64,000 nt of DNA from NCBI RefSeq assembly GCF_000284375.1, contig NC_017249.1:372001-436000 (forward strand). Reading direction: 5' to 3'. Both the position numbers and the translations under genes were made by a program. The notes beneath the pieces were generated by a model, which saw only the letters and a program-made list of their open reading frames with translations, did not search any database and was not told where the DNA came from. Position 1 is the first letter of the stretch. Every line of letters starts with the position of its first letter. Source of the stretch: Bradyrhizobium japonicum USDA 6 (lineage in GTDB: Bacteria; Pseudomonadota; Alphaproteobacteria; Rhizobiales; Xanthobacteraceae). Positions 1-9,462 of this stretch are shown here, piece after piece.

Positions 1-856
1 GTTTCGCAAATTGATCGGGCAAACCTGATATTGCGGCGCGGCTACTCCGCCCGCGGCAGGCACAGGAAGCGATCGGTAAATCGCCCTGACAGAACGAATC
101 TGAACCACCAATACATCAATCGCCGCGTCGTCATTGCTGTAATCCTCGACAGCCCACCACCGGCTGCGCACAGCAATAGCGCAGGTGCAGCAAGACACAT
201 GTGATGTGCTTCACATTTGCGCCGCCGCAGCCGGCCGCGTTGTCGCAGAATTGTCACGCGTAAACCATGGAACATGCGCGCATCGCGTGAAAATGAACCC
301 TCCCATCCCTCCCATCCCTGCCATCGCGTCGATCCTGCGATGCACCGCAAGAGCGACGGGAAGGAGGTTGCGATGAGAGCGAGCCGGCGGACATCGACGA
401 TGGCGGCATTGCACGCGCGCCGGCGCCGCGCGAAGCGCGAGCGGTTCGTAGCGCGTTGAACGAGCTGAATGCGCAGCTCGACAAGCACGTATTCTACAAG
501 GCGTTTCCCGTCCTGAGTCGCGGTCGCGAGCTGGTGCTGCATGACCCAGCACGCCACGGCCACAGACAATTGAGGCGTCCATTATTCAATTGGGCGAAGT
601 GCGCGCGACCTCGTCCGATTACAGGACAGCGCGCGTGTCCGCAGCCAAGCCGTGTCTTGCAAGAATTGCGCGGGATTGCCGCACGCCCGCGCGCGACGCG
701 CGGGCAGACGTAAAAACTTCCGGAAGAAGATCCAGACAATTTTAGACGTGATGCGGGCTTTAACGTTACCCAGATAATTCAACAATCGACTGAAGCTCTC
801 CATATTTGAAACTGCTCCCATCGCTAACACCTGTCGCGGAACGGGAGTGGTTTGCG
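1..856. other. Long stretch without a recognisable gene
   Basis: No reading frame in this stretch gives a protein I recognise, and the overlapping open frames on both strands are arginine- and alanine-rich in the way GC-rich noncoding DNA usually is. There is a short run of CCCATCC-like repeats near 300-320. The far left may contain the decayed end of a gene outside the window. The last 80 bases presumably carry the promoter of the EAL gene, but no convincing -35/-10 pair was found. Confidence 0.5.
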
Positions 857-2071
857 ATGAACGATGAACTTGTTGAACTCGCCGGACGGAGGCCCAAAAC
901 CTTCGGACGGCGAAAGGTAACGCCGCGCGCATGCGTCGCCGACGGCAAGCGCCATCTGCGCGCATTCCTCGCCGAGGTGCTGGAGGATCTTGGTTTCGTC
1001 ACCAGCGAATGCGCCAGCGCGGACGAGCTGCAGACCGTGCTGACTCGCGAGTTGCCGGACCTGATCCTGCTCGGCATCGCCGCCGACGGCATCGAGCCCG
1101 GCACGTTTCTGGAGACGCTGGTGCGCGAGGCCTTCGACGGCAAGGTTCTCGCCGTCGGCGCCCGCGAGTCCATCATCGTCAGGGCTGTGCAGCAGGTCGG
1201 CGAGGAATATGGCCTCGCGATGCTGCCGCCACTGACCACGCCGTTTGCCGCGGAGACGCTGCGCGAGCGCGTCGCGATGCTGCTGCCGGACGAGCCGGCG
1301 CCGAGCCCGGCCGTGTATGTCGGCGAGGCGCTTCATGCCGGCTGGCTCGAGCTCTGGTACCAGCCCAAGATCGACGCGCGCACCTTGGTCCGCAGCGGCG
1401 CCGAGGCGCTGGTACGGATGCGGCATCCGACCTGGGGCGTGGTGCCGCCCGCCTACTTCATCCCCGAAGAGCACGATCCGCATTTGCGCGAGCTCTCGGA
1501 GTTCGTGATCGAGCGCGCCTTGCAGGACTGGCACTATCTCCTGGAGCAGCAGAGCCCGGTCGATCTCTCGATCAACCTGCCGACGTCATATCTGAAGGAG
1601 CCGCTGGCCGTGCGCGATCTCTGCCGCCGCATGCCGACGCATCCGGCCTTCGGCGGGCTGACGATCGAGATCGACAGCGAGGAGGCGATCCGCGATCTCG
1701 AATTCCTCGTCGAGGTTGCCCGTGAGGTGCGCCTGCACAATATCGGCCTGTCGATCGACAATCTCGGCGCCAACTGGCCGTCACTGATGGATCTGGACAA
1801 GATTCCCTTCATCAAGCTGAAGGCCGACCGGCACTTCGTCACCGGCAGCGGCAGCGATCGGCTGAAGCGCACGGTCTGTCGTCACATCGTCGAGCTCGCC
1901 CACGCCTACGGCGCGCGCACAGTGGCCGAAGGCGTCGAGAGCCGCGCCGACCTCGTCGCCGCCAACGAGCTCGGCTTCGACCTCGTGCAGGGTTTCCTGT
2001 TCGGCAAGCCGATGCCGCTGAAGAAGTTTGCCCGGAGCGCGCTGACGCGGACGGTGATGGGGCAGGCGTGA
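857..2071 (+). CDS. Pseudo-receiver plus EAL domain protein (c-di-GMP related)
   Basis: About 404 residues. The ATG at 857 is chosen because GGGAG lies about 8 bases upstream; an upstream in-frame ATG at 806 lacks such a site. Residues about 25-145 resemble a response-regulator receiver, but the phosphoacceptor position of the PDLILLD-type motif is glycine (G73), so phosphorylation is unlikely. Residues 153-395 are an EAL phosphodiesterase domain: YQP at 168-170, E183-A184-L185, N240, E271, K320, AEGVE with E358, and Q378. The canonical DDFG motif reads DNLG (D301, N302), so one of the two adjacent acidic residues used in metal binding is missing. The family hydrolyses cyclic di-GMP; here activity may be weak or the protein may only bind the nucleotide. 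It stands alone, tail to tail with the exporter gene downstream. Confidence 0.85.
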   Translation: MNDELVELAGRRPKTFGRRKVTPRACVADGKRHLRAFLAEVLEDLGFVTSECASADELQTVLTRELPDLILLGIAADGIEPGTFLETLVREAFDGKVLAVGARESIIVRAVQQVGEEYGLAMLPPLTTPFAAETLRERVAMLLPDEPAPSPAVYVGEALHAGWLELWYQPKIDARTLVRSGAEALVRMRHPTWGVVPPAYFIPEEHDPHLRELSEFVIERALQDWHYLLEQQSPVDLSINLPTSYLKEPLAVRDLCRRMPTHPAFGGLTIEIDSEEAIRDLEFLVEVAREVRLHNIGLSIDNLGANWPSLMDLDKIPFIKLKADRHFVTGSGSDRLKRTVCRHIVELAHAYGARTVAEGVESRADLVAANELGFDLVQGFLFGKPMPLKKFARSALTRTVMGQA

Positions 2072-2081
2072 GGCGCCAGCC

Positions 2082-2942
2082 TCACGCAAATCGCCGCGCG
2101 AAGAACACGCAGACGACCACGAGCGCGGTCGCGGCGACCATGCTCCATGCGACCGGCTCGTGCAGCAGGAAGCCGGCGAGCGCGAGGCCGAAGAATGGCT
2201 GGAGCTGCTGCAACTGACCGACGCGGGCAATGCCGCCGACCGCAAGGCCCCGGTACCAGAAGATGAAGCCGACGAACATGCTGAAGACGGAGACGTAGGC
2301 GAGCCCGATCCAGGCGGGCACGCCGACGCCGCTCCACGTCGACGGCCATGTCAGAATCGCGACCGGCACCATCAGCGGCAGGGCGAGCAGCAGCGCCCAG
2401 GAGATCACCTGCCAGCCGCCGAGGCGGCGCGACAGCGCGGCGCCTTCGGCATAACCGAGCCCGCACAGCACGATGGCCGCGACCATCAGGAGATCGCCGG
2501 TAAGCGAGGCCGAGCCGCCGTTCGACAGGGCAAAGCCTGCGACCGTGGCGCTGCCGAGGACAGCGAACAGCCAGAACAGCGGCTGCGGCCGCTCGCCGCC
2601 GCGCAGCACCGCGAAGATCGCCGTCGACAGCGGCAAGAGGCCGATGAAGACGATCGAATGCGCGGAGGTGATGTGCTGGAGTGCGAGCGCCGTCAGCAGC
2701 GGGAAGCCGACCACGACGCCGATGGAGACGATGGTGAGCGAGACGAGATCCTTCCGCTGCGGCCGCGCCTGGCGGAGCAGGAAGAGCACGGCCACACCGA
2801 TCAGTGCCGCGATGACCGCGCGGGCGGACGTTAGAAACAGCGCGGAGAAGCCGCCGACCGCCACGCGGGTCGCCGGCAAGGAGCCGCTGAAGATGATGAC
2901 GCCGAGAAGCCCGTTGCCCCAGCCGCTGCCTGCAGATTGCAT
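2082..2942 (-). CDS. EamA/DMT-superfamily membrane transporter
   Basis: About 286 residues, starting at the ATG on the complement of 2940-2942 (MQSAGSGWGN). An open frame continues upstream, but that part is the divergent intergenic region. The protein is almost entirely hydrophobic with about ten predicted membrane segments in two EamA repeats, as in RhtA/YdcZ-type metabolite exporters. The substrate is unknown. The gene is divergent from a MocR-type regulator, a common arrangement in which the PLP-binding regulator controls the exporter. This suggests, but does not prove, an amino acid or vitamin-B6-related substrate. Confidence 0.85.
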   Translation of the reverse strand: MQSAGSGWGNGLLGVIIFSGSLPATRVAVGGFSALFLTSARAVIAALIGVAVLFLLRQARPQRKDLVSLTIVSIGVVVGFPLLTALALQHITSAHSIVFIGLLPLSTAIFAVLRGGERPQPLFWLFAVLGSATVAGFALSNGGSASLTGDLLMVAAIVLCGLGYAEGAALSRRLGGWQVISWALLLALPLMVPVAILTWPSTWSGVGVPAWIGLAYVSVFSMFVGFIFWYRGLAVGGIARVGQLQQLQPFFGLALAGFLLHEPVAWSMVAATALVVVCVFFARRFA

Positions 2943-3003
2943 GTCCGTCCCGCTTGTTGGGTCACGATCATCGGCCGTCGCCGGTGGCGAGACCAGCGAC
3001 AAT

Positions 3004-3017
3004 CCAGTACAATCTGG
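3004..3017. promoter_or_regulatory. Candidate operator between exporter and MocR regulator
   Basis: CCAG-N6-CTGG forms a short inverted repeat in the 107-bp divergent region, followed at 3022-3035 by a related CTGTATGGATATGG stretch. MocR regulators usually bind short direct or inverted repeats in such gaps. The arms are only 4 bp, so this is a weak call. Confidence 0.3.
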
Positions 3018-3049
3018 CAGAACTGTATGGATATGGAAGGTAATACACT

Positions 3050-4462
3050 TTGGATGGCGAGGCACAAACGAAGGGACGGGGCGGGACGCGGACCAGCGAC
3101 GTGATGGGCGCGATCCGCGCCAAGGTCGCGGCCCGCGCACTCGGTGCCGGCGACCGCCTGCCGTCGATCCGCAGCCTTGCCGCGTCGATGGGTGTTTCGC
3201 CGTCCACCGTCGTCGAAGCCTATGATCGGCTGGCCGCCGACGGCCTGATCCGCGCCCGTCGCGGCTCGGGCTTCTATGTCTCATCGGCCGTCACCTCACC
3301 TCTGGCGTTGGCCGAAGTCGAGCCCCGCCGCGACCGGGCCGTGGACCCGTTCTGGGTGTCGCGGCAATCGCTCGACACGGACGATGCCGTGCCGAAACCC
3401 GGCTGCGGTTGGCTGCCGCCGGAATGGATGCCGGGGGCGGCGTTGCGCCGCGCCACCCGTGCGCTTGCCCGCACCGATGCGAGCGTTTTGACCAATTACG
3501 GCAGCACGAGCGGCTCCCCTGCCCTGCGCCGGCTACTGCTCACGCGCCTCGCCGAAGACGCGATCGAGGCCTCGATCAACCAGTTGATGTTGACCGGTTC
3601 GGGAACGCAGGCAACCGACCTGATCTGCCGCTTCCTGCTCCGTCCCGGCGACACCGTGCTGGTCGACGATCCCTGCTATTTCAATTTTCGCGCGCTGCTG
3701 CGGGCGCATCAGGCGAAGATCGTCAGCGTGCCCTTTACGCCGTCGGGCCCCGATGTCGCGCGCTTCGAGCAGATCCTCGCAGCTGAGCGGCCGCGGCTCT
3801 ACATCACCAATTCAGCGCTGCACAATCCGACGGGCGCGACGATCTCGCTCCAGACCGCACACCGGCTTCTGACTGCAGCCGCGACGCACGACCTCACCAT
3901 CATCGAGGACGACATCTTCGGCGACTTCGAACCGGAGCGCTCGCCGCGCCTTGCCGCGCTCGACGGATTGAACCGCGTGATCCGCATCGGCAGCTTCTCC
4001 AAGACGCTGTCGGCCTCGGTGCGCTGCGGCTACATCGCAGGGCGAGCCGACTGGATCGAGCACCTCGTCGACCTCCAGGTCGCGACCAGTTTTGGCGGCC
4101 CGAGCCCGGTGGCGACCGAGATCATCGCAAAAGTCCTGGCCGGCGGCAGCTATCGCAAGCACATGGACGAACTCCGGCAAAGGCTCACGCGCACGCGCCG
4201 CGACGTCGCGCGAAAACTTCAGGCGCTGGGCATCGAGCCCTGGCTGATGCCGCGCGGCGGCTTCTTCCTCTGGTGCCGGCTCGCGGGCGGACAGGATGCC
4301 ACCGCCGTCGCGCGCGCCGCGCTCGAGGAGGATGTGGTGCTCGCGCCGGGCAACGTCTTCAGCGTGTCGCAAACGGCATCGGACTTCCTGCGCTTCAACG
4401 TGGCGCATATGAGCGATCCCCGGATGTGGGACGTGCTGCGGCGGGCGCTGAAAGCCAAATGA
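3050..4462 (+). CDS. MocR/PdxR-type GntR regulator with aminotransferase domain
   Basis: About 470 residues, starting with TTG at 3050; GGAAGG lies 8 bases upstream. Residues 15-80 form a GntR winged helix (DRLPSIRSLAASMGVS, then the wing GSGFYV). Residues 115-468 are a fold-type I aminotransferase domain: N259-P-T-G, D287/D288 in IIEDDIFGDF, the PLP lysine K318 in SFSK, and R325. Such proteins use PLP or an amino acid external aldimine as effector and regulate a neighbouring gene, here probably the divergent DMT exporter. The domain is not expected to act as a real transaminase. The fold and family call is firm; the effector is unknown. Confidence 0.92.
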   Translation: MDGEAQTKGRGGTRTSDVMGAIRAKVAARALGAGDRLPSIRSLAASMGVSPSTVVEAYDRLAADGLIRARRGSGFYVSSAVTSPLALAEVEPRRDRAVDPFWVSRQSLDTDDAVPKPGCGWLPPEWMPGAALRRATRALARTDASVLTNYGSTSGSPALRRLLLTRLAEDAIEASINQLMLTGSGTQATDLICRFLLRPGDTVLVDDPCYFNFRALLRAHQAKIVSVPFTPSGPDVARFEQILAAERPRLYITNSALHNPTGATISLQTAHRLLTAAATHDLTIIEDDIFGDFEPERSPRLAALDGLNRVIRIGSFSKTLSASVRCGYIAGRADWIEHLVDLQVATSFGGPSPVATEIIAKVLAGGSYRKHMDELRQRLTRTRRDVARKLQALGIEPWLMPRGGFFLWCRLAGGQDATAVARAALEEDVVLAPGNVFSVSQTASDFLRFNVAHMSDPRMWDVLRRALKAK

Positions 4463-4469
4463 TCAGTCC

Positions 4470-5084
4470 CTAGTACAACGGCTCCTCATAAACCGGCTCG
4501 CCGTCGAGCAGCAGGCGCTTGATGGCGGCGCGGCCTGAGGGGAGCACGGCGGCGACGACCCGGAGTTTCTGCTGGTTGCGGGCTTGCTCGAGCTTCTTGC
4601 CCTCGCCTTCGGGCACGAAATAGCTTTCGAGACCGTATTTGATCGCCAGTTTCTCGCAGAAGACGCGCGGGCCCGAGCCGCAGGTTCCGCCGTAATAGGA
4701 GACGCGGCCGCGGATCAGCACTTCGGGCGCCGTGACCGTGACGTGCTCGCTATGCACCGAGACGGCCTCGTAGAGCCCATTGGCATTCGGCGCGAGCTTG
4801 ACGAACACGACGGGCTTGCGCTCGGCCGCCGGCTGGCCGGCAAGCGTGCCCGCCGGCAGTTGCGAGATGTCGTAGCGGAGCACGACATAGTCGCCGCGCA
4901 GGAGATCGCGGGGATCGACCGGCTGCGTCTGCAACGTCACCTCACGGCCTTCGCGCAGGATCTGCATGCGATCGGCGACCATCAGCACCAGCAGCGTGCA
5001 TTGAACCAGGACGGCGACACCGAACAGCACGGCTTTCGGGATGCGCTGCCAGAGTTTTGTCACGGAAGCGGTCAGCTCCATCAT
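4470..5084 (-). CDS. GDYXXLXY domain membrane-anchored protein
   Basis: About 204 residues. One N-terminal membrane segment (about 17-37) is followed by a periplasmic domain with the family-defining GDYVVLRY at 64-71. Such proteins are usually encoded with a DUF2157 polytopic membrane protein, as here: its start overlaps the stop of the upstream gene by 4 bases (ATGA), so the two are probably translated together. The biochemical function is not known. Convergent with the MocR gene, with only 7 bases between the stops. Confidence 0.88.
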   Translation of the reverse strand: MMELTASVTKLWQRIPKAVLFGVAVLVQCTLLVLMVADRMQILREGREVTLQTQPVDPRDLLRGDYVVLRYDISQLPAGTLAGQPAAERKPVVFVKLAPNANGLYEAVSVHSEHVTVTAPEVLIRGRVSYYGGTCGSGPRVFCEKLAIKYGLESYFVPEGEGKKLEQARNQQKLRVVAAVLPSGRAAIKRLLLDGEPVYEEPLY

Positions 5085-6352
5085 CGCTGGGCCCTCGGCA
5101 GCGCGCGATTGAGCGCGGTGGCAAATACGACGGCAACAATACCGGCCGCGGCAAGGAAGGCCGAGCGGCGCAGCAGCGAGCCCTTCACCGCCCAGGTGAT
5201 GCCCGCGATGACGCCGGCGATCCCGAGCCAGCCAGCGACGATCCGCGGACGCACATCATCGAGCACACCGGAGACGACGAGGCACAGCATGGCGGAGAGC
5301 AGCGCGGCATAGGCGAACCAGGGCTCGCCGGCCGTGGATGCCGGCCAGATCGGCGCCGCGACCAGGACGAGCCCGATCGAACATGCCGCAAGGATTTCAC
5401 CTGCACGCCTGGTGATGCCGGCGGACGCAAGCGCGAGGATCACGCCAGCGGCCCCGCACAGGATCGCCCAAAGCGGCTGGGCCGGCACCGTACTGTTCCG
5501 GAAGCGGATGATGTCGTCGACCGTTGTCACCTCCAGGCAAGCAACGGCCGCGAGCGAAAACGCTCCGTAGATCGATAAAACGGTCCCGAGACGCCGCGCC
5601 CGCGGCAACGGCGCAGCGGCGATGGCGAGTCCGGTGCCGAACAGCAAGGCGGCGCCGTTCGCGAGCACGAACGACGGCTGGGCACCATCGAGCTCGAAGC
5701 GGAGCGATGTCGCGATCCACCACGGAAGCAGCGCGACCGCGACGAGATGGGCCGCGACGCGGGAATTCCATGCCAACGCTAGCGCGGCGGCGATCAGCCA
5801 GACCGCCACGAACGGAAGATGCAGGACATCAGGGGCATCATGGCTGCGCATGCAGGTCCAGATGCAGGCCGCGACGAGGGCGACCGCAAGCGCGCCGCGC
5901 GATCCGGTCAGCAATGCGGCGGCAAATGCTCCGATCGACCACAGCAGCATGCCGCCGGCGAAGTCCTCGCCGAGATGATACATCTGGCCGACCAGCGCGA
6001 TGCCCGCGCCGAAGATGATCGCCCCGATGCTCGCGCAGAGATCGGCGAGAACCGTGCGGCCCGTCGCGGCGAACCACGCCCCGAGGCCGCCGGCGACGAC
6101 CATGCCGGCGACCAGAATCGCGAACCGCAGCAGCCGCGCGATCTCCGTCCAGTGCGCCGCGACGAAGGCGAGGAAGGCGGCTGCGATCAAGAGGCCGCCG
6201 ACGATGGCAACGACGACTGCGATGTTGATGCCGGGCGAGAGCGGCGGCAGCGCGCTGCGGATGGAGGTGGCCGCCGCCGGCGCGATCACGCCGTCGGCTT
6301 CCCATTGCGCAAGATCAGCCTCGAGGCGCTGCCGGTAGGTTTTGTCGAACAT
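5081..6352 (-). CDS. DUF2157 polytopic membrane protein
   Basis: About 423 residues. The start is taken as the ATG on the complement of 6350-6352 (MFDKTYRQRLEADLAQWEAD) with an AGGTG upstream; the open frame extends 24 codons further without a family match. A cytosolic N-terminal helix region (1-45) precedes about a dozen hydrophobic segments. The N-terminal pattern of a charged helix followed by a variable loop fits DUF2157. It forms a two-gene unit with the GDYXXLXY gene; no catalytic motif is visible and the role is unknown. Confidence 0.85.
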   Translation of the reverse strand: MFDKTYRQRLEADLAQWEADGVIAPAAATSIRSALPPLSPGINIAVVVAIVGGLLIAAAFLAFVAAHWTEIARLLRFAILVAGMVVAGGLGAWFAATGRTVLADLCASIGAIIFGAGIALVGQMYHLGEDFAGGMLLWSIGAFAAALLTGSRGALAVALVAACIWTCMRSHDAPDVLHLPFVAVWLIAAALALAWNSRVAAHLVAVALLPWWIATSLRFELDGAQPSFVLANGAALLFGTGLAIAAAPLPRARRLGTVLSIYGAFSLAAVACLEVTTVDDIIRFRNSTVPAQPLWAILCGAAGVILALASAGITRRAGEILAACSIGLVLVAAPIWPASTAGEPWFAYAALLSAMLCLVVSGVLDDVRPRIVAGWLGIAGVIAGITWAVKGSLLRRSAFLAAAGIVAVVFATALNRALPRAQR

Positions 6353-6487
6353 CGTCGTGAAACACCTCGCTCCCTGCCGGCTGGCGGGATGCTGTTGGTC
6401 GGGCCGCGACGGCAGCAGGTTCAACCTGTCACCGCTCTGGTCGCGGGGGCACCGGGCGCGTGCCCCCGCGCGACAGTGGCTTCGCGT

Positions 6488-6755
6488 TCACGGTCGAACC
6501 GAGTAAGTAACCGGCCGTCGTGATGATGACCCGCCATGCAGAAACTGACGAACTCGAGGCAGGACGAGATCGACCGCACTCAGTTCGGCTTCATGGGTCA
6601 GGCCGTCCAGAATCACGAGCGGTACTTTGGTCGACTGTAACGCAGTCCCGATGGTCTGCGCGTTCCCGAGCGCGGCCGGGTTTTCCCGGCCAACGATCAA
6701 AAGTGTCGTAGGCAATGCGGCTGCCGTCGCTGGACGTTGCGAAGAGACTTGTCAT
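6488..6755 (-). pseudogene. Alpha/beta hydrolase remnant with large internal deletion
   Basis: Reading the minus strand from 6755, the first residues (MTSLFATSSDGSRIAYD) look like the N-terminus of an alpha/beta hydrolase. A frame change at about 6703-6708 then leads directly into a C-terminal hydrolase segment (TTLLIVGRENPAA, then LVILDGLTHEAEL with the His-containing motif) ending near 6488. The central part of the protein, including the nucleophile elbow, is missing. The junction suggests one deletion event that also broke the frame. It cannot make a functional hydrolase. Confidence 0.75.
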
Positions 6756-7451
6756 ATGTCGATGGCTTTCTGAAAGAATTGACGCGAAAGCGGCGCGCGG
6801 GCGCCGCCGGCCTGCGACCGATTGGAAGGCGACCACGGGTCGCTGTCAGCCGCAGATGGCAGAGGGCGCGCCAGGCGGGCGTGCCATAGCTTGCGAGGAG
6901 ATCGCGCCGGGTTTCCTCCCACAGCGGTGTTTCGGGGTCGAGCCCCAGCATGCGCACGAAATTCTCGTCGCCCACGACGACCTGCCTGGCGTAAGGAAAC
7001 AGAAAGCGGGTCGCCCCATGCTTGCAGAAAACACGAGCTTCGGTGTAGCTCGCAAACCAGTTGTTCAGCAGAAGCTGGCAACGGAAATCGTACCACAGCC
7101 CGCCCATGTCATCCGTTGGCTTGGCCTGCCCGCCAAGCACATGACGTGCATGTTCCCAATCCTGGAAACCGAGCTCCGTGCAGACTATATTGAGAGCGTG
7201 GTTCAACTTCCATTTCGCGGCCACGCCCAGCGCCGCCGCCTCGATATCCAGCGTGCATAGAAGATGACGTCCGGCGATTCATTGGTCAGATCGTTCAAGC
7301 GCAGCCGCGCGCGAATTTTGATTTCACGCAGCAATTCATCGCACGTGCTTGGGAATTCGAGCGTTGCAACACCCGACGAGAATACGGTGTTCATGACAAC
7401 CCCAATGAGGCGTCCGACACTCCCGCTATTGCCGAACAAAGGGCTCGTCAT
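6697..7451 (-). pseudogene. Frameshifted conserved hypothetical gene
   Basis: The first part (start at 7451, GGAAGG 7 bases upstream) encodes a segment with CDELLREIKIRARLRLNDL and stays open to 7203. The continuation lies in another frame from about 7263: TLDIEAAALGVAAKWKLNHA, then FQDWEHARHVLGG, then LLLNNWFASYTEAR. Together they read like one soluble protein of the kind found in Burkholderia and rhizobia (DWEHARxVLGG motif), function unknown. One missing base, or two extra, near 7255-7263 explains the break. Homology-like sequence fades at about 6845 and the frame then runs into the neighbouring hydrolase remnant, so the 3' end may also be damaged. Confidence 0.65.
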
Positions 7452-7500
7452 CGTTAGCCTTCCCGGATGCCGATCGAAGGATCGTATCGCCGGAAAAAAA

Positions 7501-7536
7501 CGGACATCCTCTCGAAGGGTGAGAGCCTCTTGTCCG
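7501..7536. other. Nested stem-loop upstream of the VOC gene
   Basis: CGGACA (7501-7506) pairs with TGTCCG (7531-7536), and inside it CTCTC (7509-7513) with GAGAG (7521-7525). It lies in the 220-bp gap between the frameshifted gene and the VOC gene. It could be a terminator stem or a leader structure; no U-run follows on either strand. Confidence 0.3.
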
Positions 7537-7672
7537 GGAAGGCGCCCCTTCGGCACCTGCGCGGGGTTACAAGGTCGTCTTCAAAAGGACGCAAGCCGGT
7601 CGGGACGGCAGGCCGAGACGACTTTGAACCTTCCGTCCCCACGTATCGGCGAACTAACGCAAAGGGATTCGC

Positions 7673-8068
7673 ATGCCTCCAACTCACGCACTGACGTCCA
7701 TCCTTCCCTGCAACGACCTCGCCGCCTCGGAGAAATTCTACGCCCGGCTCGGTTTTACGCGCGCGGACGGCGACAAGCCGGCGGACGGTGAGGACAGCTA
7801 TCGCATCCTCTCCGATGGAAAGGGTGGCCATCTCCATCTCACCGATGCCGTCGAAGGCTGGCTGATCAGAGGCCGCAACCCGTTCGGCCTCTATCTCTAC
7901 ACCGAGGCCGTCGACGAACTCGCGCGAGAGTTTTCGGGCGAGTTGGCCAACGGACAGGGGCCGGAGGACACGCCGTGGGGAATGTACGAGTTTGCGCTGT
8001 CGGACCCGGACGAGACCCTGGTCAGGATCGGCTGGCCGTCACGGCTCCGTCAGAACAAGCAAGCTTGA
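7673..8068 (+). CDS. VOC (glyoxalase/bleomycin resistance-like) family protein
   Basis: 131 residues; AAGGGA sits 5-6 bases before the ATG. The fold signature is clear: an N-terminal PCNDLAASEKFYARLGF segment (helix after the first strand), and a C-terminal WGMYEFALSDPDETLVRIG segment, which corresponds to the usual W-G-x-x-x-F-x-x-x-D-P-x-G-x-x-x-x-F/W ending. The single beta-alpha-beta-beta-beta pair implies a homodimer. Members include bleomycin-binding proteins and small dioxygenase-like enzymes; the substrate cannot be told from sequence. It stands alone beside a decayed region. Confidence 0.85.
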   Translation: MPPTHALTSILPCNDLAASEKFYARLGFTRADGDKPADGEDSYRILSDGKGGHLHLTDAVEGWLIRGRNPFGLYLYTEAVDELAREFSGELANGQGPEDTPWGMYEFALSDPDETLVRIGWPSRLRQNKQA

Positions 8069-8085
8069 GCGGCGGAGAGGAAGGC

Positions 8086-8338
8086 CTAGGACGTGGACTC
8101 GTTAGCGCCGAGCCATAGCCTGATTGAAGCGAGATGGACGAAGGCGAGATAGTTGGCGGCAAGCTTGTCATAACGCGTCGCCACATGACGGCATTGCCTG
8201 ATCCTGTTGAAGAAGCGCTCAGTGCTGATGCACGCGGACAATCGACGTGTCGCAGACGCTCTTCTTACGTGGAGTAGCAAGCACCCAGCGTGCCGATGAT
8301 GCGGCCCCAGAGACCAGCCCGCCACCAACGGATGATTC
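8086..8338 (-). mobile_element. IS5-family transposase remnant
   Basis: On the minus strand the last codons (ERFFNRIRQCRHVATRYDKL, then ANYLAFVHLASIRLWL) match the C-terminus of IS5-group transposases. Upstream, in other frames, are RWWRAGLWGRII (8290-8325) and TSIVRVHQH (about 8225-8250), which belong to the N-terminal half of the same transposase. The central part carrying most of the DDE site is deleted and the pieces are out of frame. No intact terminal inverted repeats were found. An old, dead insertion. Confidence 0.8.
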
Positions 8339-8383
8339 TCCTCTTCTGCGCCCGGATTTATTCCGACTTCGTCGTTGCCCTCA

Positions 8384-9370
<987 letters not shown>

Positions 9371-9462
9371 TTAGCACGCCGCGATCATGGTGGTTTTGCT
9401 TATAGGAGCAAAGCGGACGACGCCACTAGTCACATGTCGCACCGGGTTTATAGGCACGCGGC

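Noticed and set aside
8..24. TTGAT-like FNR/FixK half site
   Set aside because: The second half does not match ATCAA, so it is not a convincing box.
42..569. Long open frame on the minus strand near the window start
   Set aside because: Arginine- and alanine-rich with no recognisable motif and overlapped by open frames on every other phase, as expected for GC-rich noncoding DNA.
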